Below, piece after piece: positions 1 to 8,160 of a stretch of 23,917 nucleotides of DNA. The notes beneath the pieces were generated by a model, which worked only from the letters and a program-made list of their open reading frames with translations, was not told where the DNA came from and ran no database searches. How positions within the stretch are numbered: the first letter of the stretch is position 1; each line of letters starts with the position of its first letter. The stretch is taken from the NCBI GenBank assembly GCA_946566415.1, contig CAMNWW010000006.1, positions 1-23,917 on the forward strand, written 5' to 3'. This DNA comes from an uncultured Lachnospiraceae bacterium (GTDB lineage Bacteria > Bacillota > Clostridia > Lachnospirales > Lachnospiraceae). A program made the position numbers and the translations under genes.

Positions 1-221
1 GGGCTGCTCTTTTGTCTGCCCTGAATCTGATACTTTCCTTATGAATTATACCACAAAGCACATAATATTCAATAATCATCTTGAATGTCGTTGTTTCTTT
101 GAAAAAGGTGAAAATAATAAAGCACAAAATGTTGGATTGGGTGCAAATAATACATAAAAAAAGTTGAGAATTGGTGCGATTTATGATATGGTGAATTCAT
201 CAAACGCTTGGAGGTTCGTCT
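1..221. other. Left-edge intergenic region with back-to-back promoters
   Basis: No convincing gene lies here. On the minus strand a good promoter reads leftward out of the window: TTGAAT (72 to 67), a 16-nt spacer, and TATAAT (50 to 45). Its product lies outside the window. On the plus strand a weaker promoter precedes the ATPase gene. An open frame running antisense through the ATPase and into this region is a shadow. Confidence 0.5.
164..192 (+). promoter_or_regulatory. Candidate promoter of the DUF4143 ATPase gene
   Basis: TTGAGA at 164-169 and TATGGT at 187-192 are separated by 17 nt. The ribosome binding site GGAGG at 210-214 follows, 7 nt before the ATG at 222. The call rests on consensus similarity and position only. 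Confidence 0.45.
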
Positions 222-1583
222 ATGGAACGGAATGCTTTGCAAAAATTGATAGACTGGGATAGCAATAAACGCAAAAAACCCCTGATTGTCTGGGGGGCAA
301 GACAGGTAGGTAAAACTTATCTTGTTCTGGAACTTTTTGCTAAAGCTTATTATAAAGATAACTACATTTATGCGGACTGTAAAAAAGAGGACGAGATACG
401 TGAGTTCTGCTCTCAGACCGCCAATGCGGAAAAAATCATGGAATACATTTCGCTGAGAAAAGGCAAGAGGATTAATGAAAATACTCTTTTGATTTTTGAC
501 GAAGTGCAGGAATGTCCTAATATTATTTCTTCGCTCAAATATTTCTGTCAGGATTTTAGAGAGATTCCCGTTATTGCGACCGGCTCTATGGTGCGTATTA
601 AACTTCAAAGAGAAACGCACAAAAGAGGATCGAGGGACAAAGATAAGTTCCTTTTCCCTGTAGGAAAAATCAATCAAATGACGATATATCCTATGACCTT
701 TGACGAATTTCTGATGAACAGTAACGAGATGCTTTATAATACCATTAAAAAGGCTTACGAAAACAAGCAGCCATTGGATAAGCAAGTTCATGAGTTAGCA
801 ATGGAGCAAGTATATAGATATCTGCTTGTGGGCGGTATGCCTGAAGCCGTGGAAGCTTATATTGACGACAATAACCTACTTGATGCAAGAGAAATTCTTA
901 AGGCTTTGTACGACAACTATCTTTCTGATATGGAGTTGTACCAGGCAAGTCAGGAAGCTGTCTTGCGTTCCCGGACCTTGTTCCAAAATATTTACAGAGA
1001 GCTTAATAAGGAATCTAAAAACTTTTCTCCTGGACTTATTGAGGAAAAGGGCAAAACAAGAGATTTTGCAACATCTATTCAGTGGCTCACAATGGCACAT
1101 GTCGTCAATCAATCTTTCCAGTTGAAAGAGCATATTACAATGCCGCTTATGCCGGATAACGAAAGCAACTTTCGTCTGTTTCTAGGTGATATTGGTATGT
1201 TCTCGCATCAAAGCGGTATCAATGCCGCTTCGTTTATATCGAGCGAAAGAGAAAACACCCTGTCGGGCATTTTTTTTGAAAACTTTGTCGCTAACGAGCT
1301 GACCGCAAAGGGACATAAACTCTTTTATTGGCGTGGCAAAGCATCTTCCGAACTTGAGTTTATTATCGAGTCGGACAATAAACTGTATCCGATTGATGTG
1401 AAAAAAGGAAGAGGAACGCTCAACTCTCTTGAGAAGTTCTCAAATCACAATAAATTCGAGTTTGCCATTAAGGTGTCTAAAAATAATTATGGCTATAATC
1501 CAGAGCAAAAGCTGCTCACGATACCGTTTTACTTTATTCCATTCGTAGCAAAAGACCTCGCCGACGGAACAATGGCAATATAA
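222..1583 (+). CDS. AAA-type ATPase with DUF4143 C-terminal domain
   Basis: Predicted 453-residue cytoplasmic ATPase of the widespread AAA_14/DUF4143 family, whose physiological role is generally unknown. A P-loop GARQVGKT is visible at residues 25-32 and a Walker B LLIFDEVQ near 89-96, followed by a sensor-like ATGS near 118. The C-terminal part (about 345-430) carries the family's nuclease-like fold signature: FFENFVANEL, YWRGKASSELEFII and PIDVKKG. The start at 222 is supported by GGAGG seven bases upstream. The gene stands alone, with its own promoter and no partner. It looks clearly richer in A+T than the genes to its right, which would fit separate acquisition. Length and domain order are complete, so it is probably intact. 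The family assignment is firm; the function is not known. Confidence 0.88.
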   Translation: MERNALQKLIDWDSNKRKKPLIVWGARQVGKTYLVLELFAKAYYKDNYIYADCKKEDEIREFCSQTANAEKIMEYISLRKGKRINENTLLIFDEVQECPNIISSLKYFCQDFREIPVIATGSMVRIKLQRETHKRGSRDKDKFLFPVGKINQMTIYPMTFDEFLMNSNEMLYNTIKKAYENKQPLDKQVHELAMEQVYRYLLVGGMPEAVEAYIDDNNLLDAREILKALYDNYLSDMELYQASQEAVLRSRTLFQNIYRELNKESKNFSPGLIEEKGKTRDFATSIQWLTMAHVVNQSFQLKEHITMPLMPDNESNFRLFLGDIGMFSHQSGINAASFISSERENTLSGIFFENFVANELTAKGHKLFYWRGKASSELEFIIESDNKLYPIDVKKGRGTLNSLEKFSNHNKFEFAIKVSKNNYGYNPEQKLLTIPFYFIPFVAKDLADGTMAI

Positions 1584-1606
1584 TATTTTTGAGAAATTAT
1601 TTTAAC

Positions 1607-1640
1607 CTGAAACAACTCTGAAATATTCCGCTGTTATGAT
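1607..1640 (+). promoter_or_regulatory. Direct-repeat operator and promoter of the two-component operon
   Basis: Two direct repeats, CTGAAAC (1607-1613) and CTGAAAT (1618-1624), start 11 bp apart, one helical turn. They lie where a -35 element would be, upstream of TATGAT at 1635-1640. No good -35 hexamer is present. Such spaced direct repeats are typical of sites bound by OmpR-family dimers, so activation by the regulator encoded just downstream is plausible. This is an inference. Confidence 0.4.
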
Positions 1641-1696
1641 GACGCTGTAAACATAAAAAACAAGCAAGGCGTCAGGACTTGCAAAAGGAGGTTGCT

Positions 1697-2158
1697 ATGA
1701 AACGTGTTAAAAAGTGGAAAAGCATTTTGGCGGTAGGAGGTTTTGCTGTCGTATTGTCAGTCGTATATGTTGCCGGCAGCAAGGCGGCGATGGGGAGCTC
1801 GGAGGCCCATGCGGAAGACTCGGCGAAGGTGAAGCTGGAAGAGCGTTCCGATAAGGATATTGCGGCGGAAAGCGATAATTTTCTCCAGACGAGCAGGCAG
1901 TTTGCGCAGGAATTGCTTGAAGAAAGCGGAGAATGCCCTCTCCTTGACGAATATGCAAAGGAACATTGGGGAAACAGTTCGCTGGAGAATATTATGAACG
2001 ACGTCAACGCAGGAGACGGCGCAAAAGATGCGATCCTTGAAGTCTGCAAGGAAAATAATATCGACGTTAAAACAGCGAAGATCAAAGATCTGACGGAGGA
2101 ACAGATCGTATGGATAGACCAGGAAGTGTTCCGTAATTCCGATCATCCATTGGAGTAG
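1697..2158 (+). CDS. Small exported or membrane-anchored protein of a two-component operon
   Basis: A 153-residue protein that I do not recognise as a named family. The start at 1697 is chosen because AAAGGAGG lies directly upstream (1684-1691); an in-frame start at 1679 has no such site. The N terminus is a basic run (MKRVKKWK) and then a hydrophobic segment (about 10-27), with small residues near 28-40 that could be a signal peptidase site; there is no lipobox cysteine. The mature part is acidic, mostly helical in character, with two cysteines. Its stop is 6 nt from the response-regulator start and the regulator's GGAG overlaps its last codons, so the two are probably co-translated. That position suggests a secreted or envelope protein that is sensed by, or modulates, the adjacent kinase. 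This role is inferred from context only. Confidence 0.72.
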   Translation: MKRVKKWKSILAVGGFAVVLSVVYVAGSKAAMGSSEAHAEDSAKVKLEERSDKDIAAESDNFLQTSRQFAQELLEESGECPLLDEYAKEHWGNSSLENIMNDVNAGDGAKDAILEVCKENNIDVKTAKIKDLTEEQIVWIDQEVFRNSDHPLE

Positions 2159-2164
2159 ATTAAA

Positions 2165-2815
2165 ATGGCGAGAGTGTTGATCGTAGAAGATGATAAAGCA
2201 ATAAATGAACTTATGGTACGGACACTATCGGTGAACGGACATCAATGCCTTGCCGCCTATACAGGCGGCGAGGCGCTTTTGATGGTAAAAAAGGAAACGG
2301 TCGATCTCATCCTTTTGGATATCAACCTACCGGACATGGACGGATTCCGCGTTAAGAAGCAGCTCCCGGATATTCCGGTTATCTATGTGACGGCGCGCGA
2401 CGGGATCGGGGACCGGGTGAGGGGACTGGACGGCGGCGCGGAGGATTACATTGTAAAACCGTTCCATATTCAGGAATTGATCTCGCGCGTAGGCGTCGTC
2501 CTGCGCCGGTATAAACGGGAGAACACCTTTTATCTGGGACAAGTAAGGGTTGATCTGTTATCTTCCAGGGTATATTTGGATGAAAAGGAGATCACTCTGA
2601 CAAAGAGGGAGTTTGAACTGCTGAAAAGCCTTATCTACAACAAGAATATAACTATGACAAGGCAGCAGCTCTTAAACGCGGCTTGGGGATGGGATTATGA
2701 AGGGGACGAAAGAACCGTTGACGTGCATGTCCAGCGGCTCAGGAAGAAGCTGAACTGGGAAAATTATATTAAGACTGTATATAAAACGGGCTATAGATTG
2801 GAGATGCCGCTTTGA
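2165..2815 (+). CDS. OmpR/PhoB-family response regulator
   Basis: A 216-residue DNA-binding response regulator. The receiver domain (about 3-112) shows the acidic pair D9/D10, the phospho-acceptor D52 in LILLDINLPDMDG, T76 and K98 in IVKPF. The C-terminal winged helix (about 120-214) has the OmpR-type signature TKREFELLKSL and VDVHVQRLRKKL, ending in YKTGYRL. All catalytic positions are present, so it should be phosphorylated by the kinase encoded next to it. The ribosome binding site GGAG overlaps the end of the upstream small gene, and the stop overlaps the kinase start by four bases. Targets are unknown. The paired direct repeats before the operon are a candidate autoregulatory site. Confidence 0.95.
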   Translation: MARVLIVEDDKAINELMVRTLSVNGHQCLAAYTGGEALLMVKKETVDLILLDINLPDMDGFRVKKQLPDIPVIYVTARDGIGDRVRGLDGGAEDYIVKPFHIQELISRVGVVLRRYKRENTFYLGQVRVDLLSSRVYLDEKEITLTKREFELLKSLIYNKNITMTRQQLLNAAWGWDYEGDERTVDVHVQRLRKKLNWENYIKTVYKTGYRLEMPL

Positions 2816-3948
2816 AAATCTGGGAAAAAAATTATGTTCTGACAATGACGCTTTTGATCACCATCTTATTTGGAGGCATCTTTTTTATTCAGCAGTATTC
2901 TTTTTATTCAAATCTGGATAAATGCTGTGAAAATTCTCTTTTTAATGAAGGCAGGCTGGAATACTCCATACAGCCGTTTCTGGAGGACGGCAGCGAGGGG
3001 GCGAGGCTGGGATGGTACTGTAAAAGTCTGGAGAAGCAGCATATTTTTCTGCAGGTAAAAAAACAGAATAATGTATTGGCGGACAACAGACCGTTTTCGT
3101 GGGAGGGAAATAAGGAAAAAGATTTCCAGATCGTAAGAGACGGCGGCGGGATATACGCATGTATCGCAAACACTTATCTTGAACCATACAATGGTGAGAT
3201 TTCTATTATTTATATGGAAGATATCAGCGCTTTATACGAAACGCAGAAAAAACAGATGCTGCTCCTTCTGGCGGCGGCAGTTTTTATCATACTCCTCCTT
3301 TCGGCGATCCTGTACAGTGCAATGAAAAAAATTTATGCACCGGTCAGCAATATCGCTCACGAGCTGAGGACTCCCCTGACGTCGATCCAGGGATACGCCC
3401 AGTATATTCTCCTTGGAAATATTGGCGCCAAAGACATTGCATTTGCGAGCACGCAGATCGACGAACAGGCTCGGCACATAAATGTGTTGATAGAAAACCT
3501 GCTGATTATGGGAAATCTATGGGATGGGAAAATAAAGATGAGACAGATCGAGACGGAGCCGCTGATAAAAGACTTGAAAGAATATTTCCCTTATTTGAAG
3601 GCGCAAAGCCAGGTCAAATATTTGTACGGGGACAGGGAGTTACTTCTCAGCCTTATGAGGAACCTGGTGTCCAATACATGCAGGAACGGGGAAAATGTGA
3701 GTTTGATGTTTGAAAAAGATGCGGTCACGATATACAATGAAGACGATCATCTGGAAGAAAAGATGCTGGATATTTTGAACGGCGGACATGCGGTTCCAAA
3801 GGAAAAGATAAACGGAAAAGGGGTGGGAGTACCCCTATGCCGTGAGATCGCAAGGATGCACCGGGGGAAGCTTAGATATCGAAACGTACCGGAAGGCGGC
3901 GTTGAGATTCGTATGGAGATGCCGAATCAGAAGAGATTTTCTTCTTAA
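2812..3948 (+). CDS. Membrane sensor histidine kinase lacking a HAMP domain
   Basis: A 378-residue sensor kinase starting at a TTG that overlaps the regulator's TGA stop. Membrane segments are predicted near residues 8-27 and 148-169 and flank an extracytoplasmic sensor loop of about 120 residues. The second membrane segment runs almost straight into the dimerisation and phosphotransfer motif SNIAHELRTPLTS, with H183, so a HAMP linker is absent. The ATPase domain is short: an N-box NLVSN (284-288) and a GKGVGVPLCREIARMHRG motif (about 335-352) are clear, but the usual DxGxG G1 box is not, the nearest acidic stretch being NEDDHLEE. This may make the kinase weakly active or unusual, although the pairing with an intact regulator argues that it works. 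Confidence 0.9.
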   Translation: MKIWEKNYVLTMTLLITILFGGIFFIQQYSFYSNLDKCCENSLFNEGRLEYSIQPFLEDGSEGARLGWYCKSLEKQHIFLQVKKQNNVLADNRPFSWEGNKEKDFQIVRDGGGIYACIANTYLEPYNGEISIIYMEDISALYETQKKQMLLLLAAAVFIILLLSAILYSAMKKIYAPVSNIAHELRTPLTSIQGYAQYILLGNIGAKDIAFASTQIDEQARHINVLIENLLIMGNLWDGKIKMRQIETEPLIKDLKEYFPYLKAQSQVKYLYGDRELLLSLMRNLVSNTCRNGENVSLMFEKDAVTIYNEDDHLEEKMLDILNGGHAVPKEKINGKGVGVPLCREIARMHRGKLRYRNVPEGGVEIRMEMPNQKRFSS

Positions 3949-3955
3949 GAAAATC
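3935..3955 (+). terminator. AT-rich hairpin at the end of the kinase gene
   Basis: GATTTTCTT and AAGAAAATC form a perfect 9-bp stem with a three-base CTT loop, overlapping the kinase stop codon. It lacks a clean T-run and the stem is AT-rich, so termination is probably weak. It may separate the two-component genes from the next gene. Confidence 0.35.
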
Positions 3956-4023
3956 CATATTTTATCCGAAATAAATAATAACTGTTTTACTATTGTGAAG
4001 GAATACTGAAAGGGGAACGCCTT

Positions 4024-5010
4024 ATGTACGAATGTGGATACTGTCATCCTGTGGGAAACGCTCCGATCACTCTCTGGGCGGAGAAGATCTCTTCGGCACA
4101 GATGGAAAATATAGAGAAAAATTTTGTTTCGGTAAAACCGATGAATGATACGCCGCTGGCGATCCCGAAAGATAGGTCCGCCGCAGTCGAGGGCACTTCC
4201 GCCGCCGCGCCCACAAGAAGCGGGGTGATCTCGGTTATTCGTCATGCGACTCCATATTATACCGGGTATTCCAGGATTGATAATGCGATTGTGGACGCCC
4301 TAAAGGGAAAAAGCCAGGAATTAAAAGATGGCGTATATGATATTATCTGGAACGATCTTCTTCCGAACAATGTCCATGGCCTTGAGGAGCCGGATCGGAA
4401 AGCGCTTATTTCTCTGGGAGTGGAGAAGGCTCAGTATCTTGCCGATAACTTCATGGATGATAAGACAAAGAATTCCTTCATGGATGCGGTACGCCAGATA
4501 GCGAAGATCGGTATGGAGGGAAAGCGCGTCGGGACATGCGGGATGGAATATAGTGTGAAGCACGTCGTTCAGATAGACGGGGACGGCTATGTGCACGACG
4601 ACAATGCGGATCTGTATCTATTTGCCATGGAAAAATCAGACCCCAAAGCGTTCGCAGCTTATAAGAAACTGTTGAAATCATCGAAAGGAGACGAAGTAGA
4701 AGCCGCCTTTTTCACCCTTCACTGGGCAATGAAGCATTTAAGCTTGGTCGAGGCAAACAGGACGGATTATGAAAAGCTCCGGGACGAACGTTATGAAAAG
4801 CTGGAGAAAGTGAAACTGGATCAGACATTTTCCGGAGCGGACACTTCCAGCAAAGAGAGTTTCCTTGCGTCGATTGCGGAGAAGCTTAAGTCCGCTCAAA
4901 GTCCGAATATAGTGAACACAGAGTTTTTCCTAAAGCGGTTGGCGGAAATGACACGGACGCAGGGAAAATACCTGGCCGGGAGGCGGCGGATGCTGTCTGC
5001 AATGGCGTAA
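4024..5010 (+). CDS. Hypothetical soluble protein
   Basis: A 328-residue protein I do not recognise. The start is supported by GAAAGGGG 10 nt upstream. No signal peptide or membrane segment is visible. The N terminus is unusual: MYECGYCHPVGN has a CxxC pair, followed near residues 50-65 by a low-complexity Ala/Thr/Ser stretch. The middle (about 70-240) is mixed helix and strand with a few aromatic clusters. The C-terminal third is highly charged and helical, with a coiled-coil-like Lys/Glu stretch near 245-265 and a basic end. It lies 75 nt after the kinase gene and is closed by a strong terminator, so it is either the last gene of the two-component operon or a single transcript. It is read as a real gene because of its length, ribosome binding site and normal codon use. 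Confidence 0.75.
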   Translation: MYECGYCHPVGNAPITLWAEKISSAQMENIEKNFVSVKPMNDTPLAIPKDRSAAVEGTSAAAPTRSGVISVIRHATPYYTGYSRIDNAIVDALKGKSQELKDGVYDIIWNDLLPNNVHGLEEPDRKALISLGVEKAQYLADNFMDDKTKNSFMDAVRQIAKIGMEGKRVGTCGMEYSVKHVVQIDGDGYVHDDNADLYLFAMEKSDPKAFAAYKKLLKSSKGDEVEAAFFTLHWAMKHLSLVEANRTDYEKLRDERYEKLEKVKLDQTFSGADTSSKESFLASIAEKLKSAQSPNIVNTEFFLKRLAEMTRTQGKYLAGRRRMLSAMA

Positions 5011-5050
5011 GAACAGTAACTATAAGCGGACGTTATTATCCACGGACCTG

Positions 5051-5092
5051 ATATGGCTTGATGGCAGAATTCAGCCATCAGGCTATATTTTT
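5051..5092 (+). terminator. Rho-independent terminator after the hypothetical gene
   Basis: ATATGGCTTGATGGC (5051-5065) pairs with GCCATCAGGCTATAT (5074-5088), using two G-U pairs in the RNA, around an 8-base loop and ending in a T-run at 5088-5092. It lies only about 20 nt before the next start codon, so it could also attenuate the MFS gene. Confidence 0.8.
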
Positions 5093-5110
5093 GCATGAAA
5101 GGAGATATGA

Positions 5111-6295
5111 ATGAAAAATCAATATGATAAGACCATTACAGCCTGTTTTGTGGGGTATATTGTACAGGCGTGCGTCAATAATTTTGTACCCTTGCTGTTT
5201 TTAACTTTTCAGCGTTCTTATAATATCCCGCTTTCGCAGATCACACTTTTGGTGACCTTTAATTTTGGGATACAACTTCTGGTGGACCTTCTGGCGATCG
5301 GATTTGTAGATAAGATAGGTTACCGCATGTCGATGGTCGCGGCGCATGTGACGGCGGCGGCGGGAATGATTCTTTTGACGATACTGCCGGAGATACTGCC
5401 GTCGCCGTTTATCGGGATATTGGTTTCTGTAATGGTGTATGCCGTCGGGGGAGGGCTTCTTGAGGTAGTGATAAGCCCGGTGGTGGAAGCCTGTCCTTCC
5501 GACAACAAGGAGAAGGCTATGAGTATGCTGCATTCCTTCTACTGCTGGGGCCATGTGGGAGTCGTACTGCTTTCTACCGTATTTTTCCAGGTGTTCGGTA
5601 TAGGGAACTGGAAGATACTGGCAGTCTTATGGGCGATGCTCCCGCTTTGTAATGGGCTTGTGTTTACAAGGGTTCCGATCGCGCCGTTGATAGAAGAGGG
5701 CGAGAGCGGCCTGCGGTTAAAGGAACTTTTCGGAATTAAGATATTCTGGATACTTTTGATTATGATGGTCTGCGCAGGGGCAAGCGAGCAGGCAGTGAGC
5801 CAGTGGGCCTCCACCTTTGCGGAGAATGGGCTGGGGATTTCCAAGACGGCGGGAGATCTTGCGGGTCCGATGGCGTTTGCGGTACTTATGGGTACGTCCA
5901 GGACATTTTATGGGAAATACGGCGACCGTATACGTTTGGAGAAGTTTATGATATACAGCAGCATCCTGTGCATCCTCTCCTATCTTGGGATATCTTTGAT
6001 TCCGATCCCGCAGCTCAGCTTGGTATCCTGCGCCCTCTGCGGACTTTCTGTCGGAATCATGTGGCCGGGAACATTCAGCAAGGCGTCCGCGGTCCTGCCA
6101 AAGGGCGGAACAGCGATGTTTGCGCTTTTAGCTTTAGGAGGAGATCTGGGATGTTCAGGAGGTCCGACCGTCGTAGGAATCGTATCCAGTACATTGGGAG
6201 ATAATCTGAAGATGGGAATTTTAGCGGGGGTTATCTTTCCGGTTTTGCTCCTCACAGGAATCATTCTTTGCAATAAAAGAGTTGAAAAATTTTAA
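5111..6295 (+). CDS. Major facilitator superfamily (MFS) permease
   Basis: A 394-residue integral membrane transporter with about twelve hydrophobic segments spread over the whole length. The loop after the second segment has the MFS A-like motif, here in the form GFVDKIGYRMS (about 64-74), and the matching loop in the second half reads GKYGDRIRLEKF. A His/Trp-containing SFYCWGHVG follows the fourth segment, as in sugar/fucose-type MFS members, but no substrate can be assigned. AAAGGAG lies 6 nt before the ATG. The gene is separated by a terminator from the gene before it and by its own promoter region from the lipid operon after it, so it appears to be a single-gene unit. Confidence 0.88.
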   Translation: MKNQYDKTITACFVGYIVQACVNNFVPLLFLTFQRSYNIPLSQITLLVTFNFGIQLLVDLLAIGFVDKIGYRMSMVAAHVTAAAGMILLTILPEILPSPFIGILVSVMVYAVGGGLLEVVISPVVEACPSDNKEKAMSMLHSFYCWGHVGVVLLSTVFFQVFGIGNWKILAVLWAMLPLCNGLVFTRVPIAPLIEEGESGLRLKELFGIKIFWILLIMMVCAGASEQAVSQWASTFAENGLGISKTAGDLAGPMAFAVLMGTSRTFYGKYGDRIRLEKFMIYSSILCILSYLGISLIPIPQLSLVSCALCGLSVGIMWPGTFSKASAVLPKGGTAMFALLALGGDLGCSGGPTVVGIVSSTLGDNLKMGILAGVIFPVLLLTGIILCNKRVEKF

Positions 6296-6323
6296 AGGAA
6301 TCCTTAAAATATTATGAAGTCCC

Positions 6324-6352
6324 TTGAACAAGTATAAAAGATAGAGTATATT
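6324..6352 (+). promoter_or_regulatory. Promoter of the membrane-lipid operon
   Basis: TTGAAC (6324-6329) and TATATT (6347-6352) are separated by exactly 17 nt, about 50 nt before the first gene. The ribosome binding site AGGAGGG at 6382-6388 follows. Confidence 0.6.
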
Positions 6353-6400
6353 TTTAGCAGATATCGCACGGTCTTAGAAATCAGGAGGGACGACAGGAAT

Positions 6401-7099
6401 ATGGGGCAGATACGAAAGAAAGCATCAGGGATTATTCCAAACGACCGCGTGTTTCCGCTTTTGCTGGCAGTTTTGTGGAACTTTGCCGTTTACGGAGGAG
6501 CAAGGATGCTGGCAGGAGACTGGCACCATTATAATATCGAGAGTCCTTTGGATGCCCTGATTCCTCTTTGGACGCCTTCCTGCGCCGTTTATCTGGGCTG
6601 CTATCTGTTTTGGGCTGCGAATTACATTTTGATTGCAAAGCAGGAGAAAGCGGAGGTCAGCCAGTTTTTTGCAGGGGATTTTCTTTCACGTATTGTCTGT
6701 CTTGCTTGCTTTTTACTTTTTCCGACAACAAATACCAGACCATATGTGGAGCCGGATGGTTTCTGGAATCAGGTCATGCTTTTTGTGTATTCCGTAGATG
6801 CTGCGGATAACCTTTTTCCTTCGATCCACTGTCTGGTGAGCTGGCTTTGTTATGCGGGAGTGCGCGGGAAAAAGGCGGTTCCTCTCTGGTATCAATGGAT
6901 TTCCTTTGTTTTTGCGGTTATGGTCTGTGTTTCAACACTAACGACCAAGCAGCATGTGATTGTGGATGTGGCCGGCGGCGTCCTTTTGGCGGAAGCCTGT
7001 CTGTGGGTTGGGAGAAGACCTGCAGTCTGGCGGACTTACGAAAGGCTCTGGGATAAAGTGAATGAGAAAATATACCGGGTAAGGAGAAACAGAGAATGA
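6401..7099 (+). CDS. PAP2-family membrane phosphatase or transferase
   Basis: A 232-residue membrane protein of the type 2 phosphatidic acid phosphatase superfamily, with about five or six hydrophobic segments. The three active-site blocks are recognisable but degenerate: NTRPY near 111-115, PSIHC with H143 (140-144), and TLTTKQHVIVD with H185 and D189. The His/Asp arrangement (HxxxD) resembles that of inositol-phosphoryl-ceramide/sphingomyelin synthase-like PAP2 proteins as well as simple phosphatases, so either lipid phosphate hydrolysis or head-group transfer is possible. It is the first gene of a four-gene operon and overlaps the next start by four bases (ATGA). It starts at ATG 6401 behind AGGAGGG. 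Confidence 0.85.
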   Translation: MGQIRKKASGIIPNDRVFPLLLAVLWNFAVYGGARMLAGDWHHYNIESPLDALIPLWTPSCAVYLGCYLFWAANYILIAKQEKAEVSQFFAGDFLSRIVCLACFLLFPTTNTRPYVEPDGFWNQVMLFVYSVDAADNLFPSIHCLVSWLCYAGVRGKKAVPLWYQWISFVFAVMVCVSTLTTKQHVIVDVAGGVLLAEACLWVGRRPAVWRTYERLWDKVNEKIYRVRRNRE

Positions 7100-8130
7100 C
7101 TAAAAAGAAAATTGTCTGGAATACAGTTTTTCTGATTACAGTCTTTCTCCTTACAATTTATGGTGTTTTTTATGGAGAAGACTTGGGGGCGATGATGGAC
7201 GCCCTCAGGAAGGCGGATATCAAATGGCTTATTCCGGGAGTAGCGCTTGTGACTTTTTTCATTTGGGGAGAGTCTATTATCATATGGTATATGATGCGTT
7301 CTTTTGGAATACGTTTAAAAAAAAGGATATGCTTCCTGTTTTCTTCCGTGGGATTTTTCTTTAGCTGTATCACGCCTTCAGCGACGGGCGGACAGCCGAT
7401 GCAGATTTATTTTATGAAAAAAGAGAAGATACCGATTCCGTTCGCTACAGTGATTTTGATGATTATAACGATTACGTATAAGCTAGTACTCGTTGTAGTC
7501 GGGGTTAGCGTAATGCTGTTTGGCAAAGGATTCATGCGCCGATATCTGGGAAGGATCATTCCAGTCTTTTATCTGGGGGTCGCTTTAAATGTTTTCTGCG
7601 TGACGTTTATGACGATACTGGTGTTCCATCCGATTTTGGCGGAATCAGTGATCGAAAAGGGAATGAGTTTTATGGAGCGGCTCGGCCTGCTGAAACGCAG
7701 TCAGGCGCGGCGGGAGAAGTTTCATGCGGCAATGCAGGTCTACCGTGAGACGGCCGTTTATCTGAGAGAGCATGGAATGGTGCTGTTTTACGTTATTTTG
7801 ATTACCTTTGTCCAGAGAATAGCGCTGTTTGCGGTAACGTGGATGGTCTATCTGGCATTTCATATGAAGGGAACATCCATGTGGGATGTTGTGCTTTTGC
7901 AGGCGGTGATATCGGTTTCTGTTGACATGCTTCCGCTTCCGGGAGGAATGGGCATCAGTGAAAGCCTGTTTTTGAAAATTTTTCTTCCGGTCTTCGGGGC
8001 AATAACGCTTCCGGCGATGGTCGTATCAAGGGGATTGGGATATTACAGTCAGCTGTTCATCAGCGCGTTATTCACGGTTGTAGCGCAGATTTATTATTCA
8101 GCGGTCCGTTCTGTCCCTGAAAAGGAATGA
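7096..8130 (+). CDS. YbhN/AglD-type flippase-like membrane protein
   Basis: A 344-residue polytopic membrane protein of the lysylphosphatidylglycerol synthase transmembrane-region family (UPF0104). The family motifs PSATGGQP near residues 93-100 and LPLPGGMGISE near 278-288 are both visible. Known full-length MprF proteins carry this module fused to a C-terminal aminoacyltransferase; this protein ends after the membrane part, so it is a stand-alone flippase-like module and not an aminoacyl-lipid synthase. It overlaps the PAP2 gene and is followed 30 nt later by the phosphatidylserine synthase gene, which suggests that it moves a lipid made or modified by this operon. That role is inferred. 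Confidence 0.87.
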   Translation: MTKKKIVWNTVFLITVFLLTIYGVFYGEDLGAMMDALRKADIKWLIPGVALVTFFIWGESIIIWYMMRSFGIRLKKRICFLFSSVGFFFSCITPSATGGQPMQIYFMKKEKIPIPFATVILMIITITYKLVLVVVGVSVMLFGKGFMRRYLGRIIPVFYLGVALNVFCVTFMTILVFHPILAESVIEKGMSFMERLGLLKRSQARREKFHAAMQVYRETAVYLREHGMVLFYVILITFVQRIALFAVTWMVYLAFHMKGTSMWDVVLLQAVISVSVDMLPLPGGMGISESLFLKIFLPVFGAITLPAMVVSRGLGYYSQLFISALFTVVAQIYYSAVRSVPEKE

Positions 8131-8160
8131 GAAAGACGAAAGAAGAGAGGGGAGTTAAGA

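Noticed and set aside
69..791. 240-residue open frame on the minus strand
   Set aside because: It runs antisense through the ATPase gene, whose motifs are clear, and its composition is typical of a reverse shadow. No ribosome binding site.
6289..6310. Hairpin ATTTTAA...TTAAAAT at the end of the first MFS gene as a terminator
   Set aside because: The stem is AT-rich with a bulge and is followed by ATTATG instead of a T-run; it is too weak to list as a terminator.
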